A program made the position numbers and the translations under genes. From contig JALQBC010000006.1 in assembly GCA_023375675.1 (NCBI GenBank), positions 248,001-312,000 of the forward strand: a stretch of DNA of 64,000 bases. Direction: 5' to 3'. The number at the start of each line of letters is the position of its first letter. The first letter of the stretch is position 1. Below, piece after piece: positions 11,858-21,268 of this stretch. The notes beneath the pieces are model-generated. The model worked only from the letters and a program-made list of their open reading frames with translations. It was not told the origin of the DNA and did not search any database. This stretch comes from Cytospora piceicola. Its lineage: Eukaryota > Ascomycota > Sordariomycetes > Diaporthales > Cytosporaceae.

Positions 11858-12646
11858 ACCTCTGGAGGGTGTATCAAGTCTGTGGAATATCTTCCGGACA
11901 ACCCACAGCTTCGTGCAAATCTGTGGCCTGACAGAGAATACAGTTTAATGTTCCACCACAAATGATCCGTCGCTTGGCGGGTGCTTCATTTGATATCCTT
12001 GGGCGCCGTCAATGACTGATGTTTGAGATTCTTCCAGCTTGTACATGTTGAGAAAGTCTAGGAGATTGTGCAGTTTGTTCAATCTGCCAATGTTGTAACT
12101 GGTTGTTTTAGAAGAGTTCGATCGTTCTATCGACGATCTATTCATAGTCCGGCCCGAGGCTTTACGAGTTAAGCTGTGGTGTTGAAAGTGCTTGTGATAT
12201 GGTAGCTGGTCTTGTCGGAATAAAATCGACAATGTTGGTCACACCAAAGACGAAGCTGTTGTTGCTTTTGAGCAAGCCTATGATTGTAGAGGAACTGGCG
12301 AGGGTGTCGAATTCTGGATGTCAAACATGCTGTCTGCTACGCGTGATTCGGTCATCCGCATCGACTTTGCTGGCCCATCTTTCCAGGTAACAACATGCCC
12401 GGCGGGCTGGAGCTATCCCAATAGAACCTTGCCACAGTAGAAAACATCAACCTTTTACATGACGGAAACTTGAGAGACTCAATGTTGCTAAAGTAATGAG
12501 ACGAATGGATGAAGTACGGCTCGAAATACTTGATCGACCTCGATGCGGAAGAGAATACTGTACTGCACGTGTGTACCAACACCGAGGGATGTGTGAGCTT
12601 GTCGAGTCGTAACTTGGTACTCCTTGGACGTTTTGGCCATGCGTGA
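11858..12646 (+). pseudogene. Possible gene relic inside the MAT1-2 idiomorph
   Basis: Several plus-strand stretches read like real protein but are broken by stops and frame changes. At 11858-11962 the frame reads SVEYLPDNPQLRANLWPDRE. At 12198-12437, 80 codons are open, including FWMSNMLSATRDSVIRIDF. At 12425-12493 (VENINLLHDGNLRDSMLL) and, after adjacent TAA and TGA codons, at 12500-12643 (WMKYGSKYLIDLDAEENTVL) the same frame continues. No combination of plausible introns gives a complete reading frame; a 38-nt GT-AG gap at 12387-12424 would join two pieces but is very short. A competing minus-strand frame (11945-12232, 95 aa) also looks protein-like. I recognise no family. It could be decayed MAT-linked sequence, an unannotated spliced gene, or chance. 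Confidence 0.25.
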
Positions 12647-13104
12647 AGGAGCATTGATTCCTCAATATGCATGTAAGTTTCATGACTTACATGCCTATAG
12701 CTCAACTCAACCTTTGCGCTCCCGAGATGTTTAGGGGGGTGGGTGTATAAACCTTGGGCACTACAATGGTGCTCTATAGAGTGACACTTCAGCGCCCCTG
12801 TAACCTCACACCCGCTACCTACTTAATCCCAATTTCGATTTCCTCCAAACCCTCTTTGAAACTCACCAGCTTTCAAACTTGCCAACCTTTTCGACCTGGT
12901 GCCGAAATAGACAGTCGTCCGCATTTTCACCCAATTGTACAGTCAAGCTTATTCGGGTTACCGACAAACGGCAATTGATTCTTCTTTACCCAACATTCCA
13001 GCCACACAGCATTTCCCACCCTTCTTCTTTTTTCTTCGTTTCTCCTTCTCTTCATTTCTCAAGACACGGAACTCTTTGACCTCGAAATTTTATCCATATT
13101 CATC
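12647..13104. promoter_or_regulatory. Probable MAT1-2-1 promoter and leader
   Basis: The 450 bp before MAT1-2-1 become pyrimidine-rich from about 12780, with CTTCTTTTTTCTTCG-type runs at about 13020-13070 just before the ATG. This is typical of fungal core promoters and leaders. A possible TATA-like GTGTATAAACC lies near 12740. No coding sequence is supported. Confidence 0.4.
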
Positions 13105-14130
13105 ATGTCGGCCACCCACCAGAACCTTCTCAACATGTACGCGGCGGCCACTACTGCTGGTCAGAGCCCCGTGTACCATGTCTCGCCGCTTTTGGCAACC
13201 ATACTCAGCCATGTTGCGCAGTCTGGCCAGCTGCCAGGACTTTCTCCAAGCCCCCCATGGGCGTTCCTCGCCGTGATCGACAACATCGGAATTCAACTCA
13301 ATCCATTCAATCCCGCCAAGGTTTGCGTGGTCAACAGCGCGGAGTGGGACGGCCTTTCCGATGAGCAGCGCCAAATGATCTTCCAAATCTTCGAGTGTGT
13401 ATCCAGCACTACTATGCCTCATGTTCAAGTTCTTGCTAACATGTTTCCAGGGAGATTCTTCAGGAGCAATGTCTGATGGTTGGCGACGCCAACTATCCTG
13501 AGCGCAACTTTCTCGGTCCATTGCAGTCTCTCGAGGGGGCTGGAACTGTGACTGTTGGAGCCAACCCCATCTTGCCCATCTTCCAATTGGCAGACGGCCA
13601 GAACTGGGCCGAGTTTGTCATCCAGGTCCGCCTCATGTATCTGGACCCTGTTAGAGCTGGACGTGCTCTTGATGAGGCTCGCGCAGCTGCAGGATCCAAC
13701 AAGAAGGTTCCCCGTCCGCCAAACCCTTTCATCATCTACCGAAGTGAGCGACACCCTGCCGTCGCAGCGGCGAATCCAGGAATGCCGAACAAACAGATCT
13801 GTAAGTCTCCCCATGCAACATTTCCCCTCTCCAGATCTAGTATCAATTACATGGAGCCGGATTCTAACTTCAGCAGCCAAAATCTTGGGACAGCAGTGGC
13901 AGAATGAGAGCGACGACGTCCGCGCTAGGTACAAATCCAAGGCCGACCAGATCAAGGCGGAGTTCATGCGATGCAACCCCGACTACAAGTACACGCCACG
14001 CAAGTCTTCTGAGGTGAAGCGACGAAGCAAGAGAACCACGTCGACGACTGAAACCATCATTCCCACCGACAATGACGTCCAGGCCGTCTCCGACACGTCT
14101 GCATCTTCGTCTGCGCCCACTGATGAGTAG
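13105..14130 (+). CDS. MAT1-2-1: Mating-type HMG-box transcription factor MAT1-2-1
   Basis: Three exons: 13105-13394, 13451-13800 and 13877-14130, giving 297 aa. MAT1-2-1 is the master regulator of the MAT1-2 mating type and controls pheromone and receptor genes and fertilisation. The HMG box begins near residue 183: KVPRPPNPFIIYRSERHP, AANPGMPNKQ, ISKILGQQWQNES, RARYKSKADQIK and HNPDYKY-like NPDYKYTPRK. The second intron interrupts the box at the Ile-Ser codon, the position conserved in Pezizomycotina MAT HMG genes. Two in-frame acceptors exist there; I chose the one giving QISKILG because it keeps the family spacing (the other inserts one residue). The N-terminal half lacks a domain I can name but resembles MAT1-2-1 N-termini in length. 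Its position between SLA2 and APN2 makes the call secure. Confidence 0.94.
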
Positions 14131-14992
14131 AGAGTGGCACGAAAACATCTCGGCTAGCATCGCACAAAATCTGCCTTGCGAGTATTGTCGTAATTTTCTC
14201 GTCTATCAGCAAGCAGCCTCGGATGAAACTTTGCCGTCATCGCCACATTGGCTGCACGTCGACCTTGTCTTCATCGACGGTCACAGCAACACCGTGGTCA
14301 AGCATCCATCTGGCATCCGTCATCAGCAGCGCTTCAGACCTTGCGCTCATCGATCAAGAATGTTCACTAGTCTTGGCCGATGGCGCAAGTTCAACGGGGG
14401 GGTACTTCCACGACGGCGATCAATCGAAAAAAAAAAAAAGGGGGGGGGGGGGGCAGGATTGTGTTCTATTTCTTTGCGGCTCGGTTTCCTTACTTCTTCT
14501 TCATGAGTGTGTCGATTCACGAGGTGGGTCATGCACACAAGGAACCACAACCGATCGGCATACTGCATTCAGAGGGTACATTATCGCGTGGATGGTAGAT
14601 ACAAGCAACACGGTAGCCTTCTTCTACGAAGGAGTTGGGACTGGACTGCGCGGTGTGCCTTGCTCTTGATTGAGGGAGCGTACATCTTGGCCTGCTCTTG
14701 AGTGAGGGGGAACCAACCAAGAAACCGGAAGCGGACTGCCTTCTCCGAGTATGGGAATTCAAAACAACATCTGGCATGGACGAGGAGTACAGTACACGGC
14801 GTCGAACAGGTTTCATCATGAAGCGGAAAGATACCCATCAATTCCCAAATCCATACGGCATGCAAATCAAAGGGACGGCATGTTTTTCAAGTCTCCTAAC
14901 ATGCTTTTCTAGGTTTCAGGTAGTCAAAATCAAATACAGAAGGGTTTGCGCCCACAACATTTGTGCAATGTGATTCTCTCAGCGACCTTAAG
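14131..14992. other. MAT1-2-1 / APN2 convergent intergenic region
   Basis: The genes converge here, so this should be 3' UTR and spacer. It contains a striking A13-G14 double homopolymer (14427-14453). Short open frames nearby run through that tract and are not credible. No second MAT gene is recognisable. Confidence 0.5.
14427..14453 (+). repeat. A13-G14 homopolymer pair
   Basis: Thirteen A followed directly by fourteen G, about 300 bp downstream of MAT1-2-1. Length in the assembly may be unreliable because of sequencing slippage. Confidence 0.9.
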
Positions 14993-17233
14993 CTAGTGTA
15001 GCTGCTGTGATGTGCCCGCGTCCTTGGAATCCGCATTGCGCGCCCATATAAATGTAGCACATCGCCACTGTGTGTTCTTCTCCTTCTGCCCACTCGGCCC
15101 CAAAGGCCGCGAGCACATGTAGAATGTCCTTCCGCAGTTGATGCCAGGCTTCTTGACAACATAACTGATGCAAGGCTGGTCGTGTTCACAAAGCGGTGCG
15201 GCCCTTTTTCCTCCGAGCAGTTTCGACCACGACTCTTTGGACTGTATCGGGTCAAATACCCTCGTGTCTTCATGCGCATCCAGCTTGTCACCAGTATCCT
15301 CAATATTACCTGTAGTTCGGCCTGTGTCGTTGCCAACATCACCCGCACCATCTACTTGCAATATGCCATTTACCCCCGTATTTTCTGGAGAGGACCGAAC
15401 TTCAAGGACCGGCGCAGCCTCCGGATCACCCTCCTGCTGCCTCAACTGTCCCTCGATTGTCTTCGGTGTGGCCGTTTTGGGCCTAAAGAACCCCTTCAGG
15501 GTGCTCTGCGCGGGACCAGATTTGCCTCTGGTATTCGCCAACACTGTCTTTATCCTCTTCTGAGGCTGACTCGAAGCGCTTGTTGTGGTGCGCTTAGAAG
15601 GAGCTTTCGGAGATGCAGTCTTACTTGGAGATCTGAGATCCGATGTCGAGGCGGCTTCAATGCTTACAGCTGTTGCAGCAGGAGACAGTGACAGCTCGGC
15701 TCTGGGTTTTGATATGGGCGGGAGGTCGTTGGTACCAGCCTTGGAGTCGATAGATGTGGTATCTGTCGAAGCTTGCTGTGGCTTCGGTGTCGCGAGCTTC
15801 TTAGCAAACATGTCTTTGATACTGCGGCGGCGGTCAAATTCGGTCAAGAGCTTCGCAGATTGCGGCAGCATGTCCCTTGTACTCCACTCTCTCAGGCGCT
15901 CTCCTCCGTTGAACATGTCTTCGGGGTTCATGATTTCTGTGATGTGAACATCTTTGCCATCATTCCTGATGCTGTTGGCCATGGTGGCGTAGACAGGGCA
16001 GTGGTCTGATCCCATCAAGCCCTCTTGAATATTGGAGTCCTCGAACCATCCCTTCAAGCCACTAGTGCATAGTATGTAGTCTATTCGACTCCCAAAGTTA
16101 CCAGGTCGGGCGTTCTTCTTCGTCTCCCAGCACGTGAACATGCCTTGCCTGTCGGGGTGGAAAGTCCGAGTGATGTCCCACATGACAGGCTCCTCGCGGC
16201 CCTCGTCCCTCTCACCAATGACTTGACCTTCGAATATGAGCTGGTTGAAGAAGCGGCGCGATGGCGTAGAAAGGAAATCATCGAGCGTCATATCCTCTTT
16301 GCGGAGCTGTTCTGCACAGCCTGCGGTGTCGATATCAGTTCGTATGATGTTAAGATCTCCAGCGAGGATGACTTGCTTGCCCATGGCAACAAGGTTCCGA
16401 ATCCTTGCATCAAGAATACTCATGAAGCCCATTCGAAAATCAGTTCTTGTGTCGTCTCGTGTCGCAGGTACATATACACCGATGAGGACAAAGGCGGGAA
16501 ACTCGAGAACCACAGCTCGTCCCTCAGAGTCGAGCATGGCGCCATCGACAGGTCCCACAAGCTGGCCCTCTCGAGGGTAGCCACCAATCTGTTGATCCGC
16601 CGGGAGATTCCGAAACTTAATCGAAGTCCTTGGTGGACAGAGCAAACCTGTGAGGCCCTCCTCGGCACGAATGGGGCAGCATTTGGAATTTCTGGTGTAG
16701 ATTGCTACCCCTGAGTACCCTGCGGAAGATGTTAAGAGATATGCATGCAGGATTCAACGTGAAGATCCTACCTTTCTTATCTTTGGGCAGGCTGAAGAAG
16801 ACGTCCCAGCCTGGAACGAGTACCATATCATCAGTGAGATCCTTGCGTTGGATCTTGGCCTCTTGCATGATGACAATGTCCGCCTCTAAGGTGTCGAACA
16901 TGGCCTACAAACCGTCAGCCATGCGCATGTGCGCTTTCAGGTCGAATGGGGACGACTTGCCTGGTAAGTCCGTTTCTGGTTCCATGGTGCATATCCGAAC
17001 GGATTCCTGGAGAAAATGGTATTAGAACGTGGTCCTACTCATTTTGTTCTTGACCAAGCCGACGGAGCAGTAGATACATGGCGAAGTCCGAGATGATCAG
17101 CTCGTCGCATCTACCTAGAATCCATTACGTACCTGATACCGTTCACTATTGAGAATGGTCAGTCAGGGGTATGAAAACGCAGATGGGCCAAGAACCTGCA
17201 CTTACCATTCCATGTTGTGATGCGCAGCCCCAT
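14993..17233 (-). CDS. APN2: AP endonuclease 2 (Apn2/APEX2 type)
   Basis: Minus-strand gene of five exons: 17233-17206, 17145-17133, 17006-16961, 16904-16772 and 16719-14993; the join gives 648 aa. It is a class II AP endonuclease and 3' phosphodiesterase of base-excision repair. The EEP nuclease core (about residues 1-330) shows TWNVNGIR, IMQEAKIQ, AGDLNI and SDHCPVY, which carry the metal-binding and catalytic Asn, Glu, Asp and His. A PCNA-binding PIP box, QSTLKGFF, lies at residues 478-485. A C-terminal GRF zinc finger (about 580-635: LCEHDQPC, NCGRTFYMCSRP, WRCATF) completes the family layout. The second exon is only 13 nt, and the third intron uses a GC donor (CAG|GCAAGT). APN2 is the standard second flank of the MAT locus and is divergent from COX13 over about 600 bp. 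Confidence 0.93.
16905..16960 (-). other. GC-AG intron in APN2
   Basis: This 56-nt intron has donor CAG|GCAAGT and acceptor TTTGTAG. Only this join keeps RTYQ-AMFDTLEADIV in frame; the nearby GT donor would shift the frame. All other introns modelled in the window are GT-AG. Confidence 0.8.
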
Positions 17234-17830
17234 TGTGTCGATTGTGGAGGATTGCCTTGACCAAGGCTCTGTTAAATTCGGTTCCCAGTTTCAGTCTCCC
17301 GTCGTGTCGCTGGTTTCGCCATCTAAGTTTTCAAGAGACTGGGCGGTCGAAGACATTCCAAAAGCCACGATGCGAAGGCAGGCCGCGGTGGTCTGGACAA
17401 AGTAGACCACCAGTGATCTTTGGAAGATGGAACGAGTGTATGTCGGCTCCACAAACCCCGGAGTACGTCTTATGTGTGTAAGTGCGTACCAAGTACTGTA
17501 AAGTACCTAGGTAGGCAGGGTAGGTAGGCGTATTGCGGTAGCGACTTCCCGACTCGCGTTTCGCTAATGAATGACGTCTCAGCGCGACTCGCCGGCTCAC
17601 GAAGGCACGTGCACTGCCCGGCAGCTAAGGTAATTAGGCGATCCACCCGGAAGTGGCTGACTAAGCGCATTGGAAGGGGTTGGTCCTGGTCCGAGGTCAG
17701 CTCCAATCGAAAATCGCCTGATTCCAAGACCTCGTTCCGACTCTCCACGATCCCGGCTATCCACCAACGAACGAACACGAAACCTCTCCACTCCAAAATC
17801 GCCAAACCCCGACCGTCATCGAGACACACA
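17234..17830. promoter_or_regulatory. Divergent APN2-COX13 promoter region
   Basis: A 597-bp spacer between two divergent starts. It contains a GTACCTAGGTAGG palindrome cluster with further GTAGG repeats (about 17503-17530) and a purine-poor stretch next to COX13. No gene is seen. Confidence 0.5.
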
Positions 17831-18729
17831 ATGTTCCCGCAACGAGAGATTCTGCGCAACGCGCCGCGCTTCCTGCGTGCTACCGCCCAGCGCCGGCTCA
17901 TGAGCTCCGGTCCCGCGAAGGCCGGAGAGAGCGCTTTCATCAAGGAGCGCCAGGCCGTCAAGGAGCACGCCGCCGGTAGCACTGGTCAGTTCACTTCGGC
18001 ACGGGGGAAATTGGATGCTCAAGGACGACGTATACTAACTGATGGTATCATCCAGAGCTCTGGAGGAAGATCTCTATCTAGTATGACATCACCCCAAATC
18101 CGTTCCAACGTCTGGTGTCCGGGCTGCGTGATTTCCTGTGCCGCGTCTCGAGATCACGAATCTCGGAGGAAGAAGGAGAGGGTGAGAGAAATATGAAGAA
18201 GGCAGAAAAGAAGGACAAGTGACGCGGACGCCTGCGACCAGAGCGGCTGTGATAGGCAGCGCAGAGAACGGAAGGCCAGAGCAAGACACAGCACGGGTGA
18301 CCAGAAACACGCAGAACATGAGCGAAGGCTGACCATCGTTTTTACCTCGAACAGTGGAGTCATCCCCGCCCTCGCCCTCGCTGGCGCCAACTGCTACTAC
18401 CTCTGGAATGAGCACTGGGAGCACTGGTCCCACTTGCCTCCTCTGGAGGAGCGTGTCGAGTACCCTTACCAGAACATCCGGACCAAGAACTTCACCTGGG
18501 GAGACGGTGACAAGACTCTCTTGTAGGTTTCAATCATACAATCCCCCGTCCAGGCTTACACCTTGTATGGAGCATAGGGACTACTTTCCCCTTTTCACTT
18601 CCTAACATCCCTGAGCTCCGGGCAAGAGTGCATATGAACCACCCAGATCAACCCTCGATGCCATCTTACTGACTCCTTCATAGCTGGAACGACTCTGTCA
18701 ACTACCACAACAAGGACAAGGCGTCCTAA
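17831..18729 (+). CDS. COX13: Cytochrome c oxidase subunit VIa (Cox13), mitochondrial
   Basis: Four exons: 17831-17984, 18056-18080, 18355-18522 and 18684-18729, giving 130 aa. Cox13 is a small nuclear-encoded subunit of respiratory complex IV in the inner mitochondrial membrane. The N-terminus is Arg-rich and acid-free (MFPQREILRNAPRFLRATAQRRLMSS), a typical mitochondrial presequence. A hydrophobic segment follows (VIPALALAGANCYYLW), then the family C-terminal region EYPYQNIRTKNFTWGDGDKTLFWN. The second exon is only 25 nt and sits before a 274-nt intron. The last intron splits the Phe codon of KTLFWN, which fixes donor and acceptor. COX13 beside APN2 is the expected order outside the MAT locus. 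Confidence 0.93.
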
Positions 18730-19371
18730 GCCGTCTTGCAACTTATGGCAGTCTGGAGATGAGCATTGCGACCGTTGTGGGGCGCAGATAGAACGATGGA
18801 TAGCTGTCAATGAGGAACCGGCTTGTGTTTGGCGTACTAGATTCACAGTAAATCATTTGACAGTTCATTCAATAAGAGGAGATCAATTCTGTTGTCGAAG
18901 ACATCTAACTCCCTTGACCTGCGATTATCCACTCGCCAATGGCGAGATCAATTTTGAAGTTGAAAAAAAGTACACTCCTTCTGTCCTGCGATTATCCACC
19001 CGCCAAGGACGGGATCAATATTTTTAACGAAAACAAATGAACGCCCTCGGTTCCTGCAAATATCCACCCGCCAAAGGCGAGATCATTCATGAGGACAAGA
19101 ACAAGTAACGGAAAAGGAAAAAAAGAAGCAAATCCACTCCCCACTGCCTCCCCAACGGAGAGTGCCACATCATGGCTTCCTGTCTTCTCCCTCTTTTGTC
19201 TGTCCTCGTTGCGACAACAAGCAACACCTTGCCTCAATTAAGGGAACGAGAAACACCGTTCCATGCCACATAGTAGCTCCAAAGGACCGTAGTAGTGGTG
19301 TGAAGAGGAAGACGATGGAAGAGAGGGTCGAAAGGCAGCTTGGAAGTCCCAATGCAATGATCGAATCAGTT
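18730..19371. other. COX13 3' region with three regularly spaced hairpin repeats
   Basis: Convergent intergenic region between COX13 and the next minus-strand gene. It holds the three repeats listed separately (18918-19085). No coding frame is supported. Confidence 0.5.
18918..19085 (+). repeat. Three-copy 67-bp-spaced repeat with hairpin cores
   Basis: Three units begin at 18918, 18985 and 19053 (67- and 68-bp spacing). Each has the pattern CCTGCGATTATCCAC, then (T/C)CGCCAA, a few variable bases, then GAGATCA or GGGATCA. The first unit has a perfect 6-bp stem (CTCGCC-AAT-GGCGAG); the third keeps a CGCC-AAA-GGCG core; the second keeps CCCG...CGGG. The sequence between the cores is not conserved. 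The location fits the COX13 3' UTR or just beyond. Confidence 0.75.
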
Positions 19372-20782
19372 CTACATGCCACGGGAAAACGTGATGCGCA
19401 TGCCGTCGTCGATAGTCTTCACATGGTGATGCTGGCCGCTGAGCGCAACCTTGTAGGCACGGTTCAAGTCCTCGAGTTTGAACCTTCCCGACCCGTCACC
19501 GAAGTTGACCTGCCTGACCATCGTGTCGGGATTGCAGTAGATGTAAGGGTCGGTGGACTTCTCAACGTTCACTGGGTGGGCGGAGACGTCCTGTAAAGAT
19601 TCAGAAAACTGTTCGTGTAGCATCGTAAGTTAGGTGACTTACCACGATCGAGAAGATATTGTATTTCTCGCCTGACTCCTCGGCCAAACACGCGCCAATA
19701 GCCTGATGAATGGGTGTGTCAATAGAGTAACGGAAAGGGATAGTGAAATGTACATACCTTCTTCCACACAAGCTCCTCGGTGTCACTCAAAATCGGAATC
19801 TTGCCCGCCGCCTCGAAGGCTTGCTTGATATGATTATATCCGCCCAAGTAGTATGACACAATGCGCTTGGCGGTCTCCGGGAGGATAAAATAGTCGCAGG
19901 TGTCCTGAGGATCGGGCTGGGGTGCGAAGTATGGGCCGGGAAGGCGGAAGAACTTGCAGTATTGGGTTCCTGGCACCTTGAATCCAGGGTCGTATCTCCA
20001 ATCCACCGGTGCCAACTCGCCAGTTGTCAGGCTGGTATCAAACACAGGCACGGGCTTTCCATTGCGAAAGGGACGGAAGTCTTGCTCCTCAGGATTGGCG
20101 ACACCCTCAGGCTGTATCAAGAGCAAATAGTTAGTAAGTTAGCTCCAATAGGTCTAAAACAAGCAGGGAACGAATGAAATGAGAATGAAATGACTAACGG
20201 AATGATGGAGGACGGAACATGAGATGCAAAAAGCATGATACTTACGTGGCCGTAGGGCAGAGAAGCAGGTCCAGGAGGTGGGCGAACGTCAAGGGCCATT
20301 TCCTTGATGACGCTCCATCTCGCTTCAAAGATCAGCTCCTTCTGTGTCGTCACGCTTGTCTGAATGGTGAGTTTGGCGCTGTCTTCCATCGTGGAGCCTG
20401 TGGTGTTCAGGAGATCAAGGTAGAGGATAATCCTCTTCGCGTACTCGTACGCGTAGTCCGCGGTGCGGTTCATGTTCACCTTCAAAGCTTCCAGCTGGTA
20501 ATGAGGGCCTCTGTAACGGCGGGGGTCTTTGGCGCAGATCTCGAAGGCATCGTCACAAGTATTGCAAAACTCCTTCACATACTTGCTCAGTCCTTCCAAC
20601 AGCTGGGCGATTCTCTTGATGCGCACGTCCTTGGCTCCTGTCTCTTTGATGAGGTCGACAAAGAACTTGTTACCCACAATCCTGACCCGAAGCTTCGATA
20701 GATTGTCGAGGCCAGCCGCCTTGCTGGCGTCGAAGAACTTGCCATCAGGAAGGTAGACGAGGTCGTACGTCTTGTCGCTCAT
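19372..20782 (-). CDS. Unrecognised protein with conserved-looking, four-exon gene
   Basis: Minus strand, four exons: 20782-20246, 20111-19758, 19702-19643 and 19590-19372. All junctions are phase 0 and the join gives 389 aa. I do not recognise the family. The protein begins MSDKTYDLVYLPDGKFFDAS and has no signal peptide or obvious membrane segment. It looks like a soluble globular protein with a helical N-terminal half (about residues 40-170, many Leu/Lys/Glu). The second half is rich in Pro, Gly and aromatics (FRLPGPYFAPQPDPQDTC, ISYYLGGYNHIK-like) and ends near SGQHHHVKTIDDGMRITFSRG. The splice sites are strong (GTAAGT, GTATGT donors), which supports a real gene. It converges with COX13 and is tandem with APC5. 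Confidence 0.75.
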
Positions 20783-21268
20783 GGTGACGGTCAGTATGTT
20801 GTGCGTATTTGTTTGGGATAAAGACGCCTGTAGAGTGGAGGTGCGAAAGAATGCGAAAAGAAAATAAACCCAGTTTTCGCGGATGAGAAGAAAAGGGATT
20901 GTGTTGAGCAGAAAGCGGCCTGCAATGTTTGCGGGGCAGAAGGAGGAGGGAGGCGGTTGAAATGTAGTGGTAACGGTTGCGGTAGTGGTCAGAGCTGCGC
21001 CAGAAAGCTTTCGGTACCTGGCAGCCGAACGGAGTTGCTAACACAGCTTAAAGCTACCTGCTAGACGGCGGTGGCAGCAGTATAGGCTACCTAGGTACCC
21101 ACCTCACCTATGCCTCAGGGGACGTGGTGGGCAGTGTGGTCTACAAGCTCGGGCCTACCAATCAGGTGAGCTAGGCAGTATCCGTAGCAACGAGGGCCTC
21201 CTTTCACATGTGATATCAGACGGCAGGCATGATTCCTCAAGGGTCACTTCCTATGACACGGTGATTAC
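20783..21268. other. Intergenic region upstream of the unknown gene, downstream of APC5
   Basis: Probably the promoter of the minus-strand gene starting at 20782. It includes a CTACCTAGGTACCCACCT palindrome near 21090. No coding sequence is supported. Confidence 0.45.

Noticed and set aside
13105..14130. MAT1-1-1 alpha-box gene
   Set aside because: The DNA-binding domain is clearly an HMG box of the MAT1-2-1 type, with the intron at the Ile-Ser codon.
18918..19085. CRISPR-like array
   Set aside because: Three regularly spaced repeats look array-like, but this is a eukaryotic 3' region, the units vary and there are only three.
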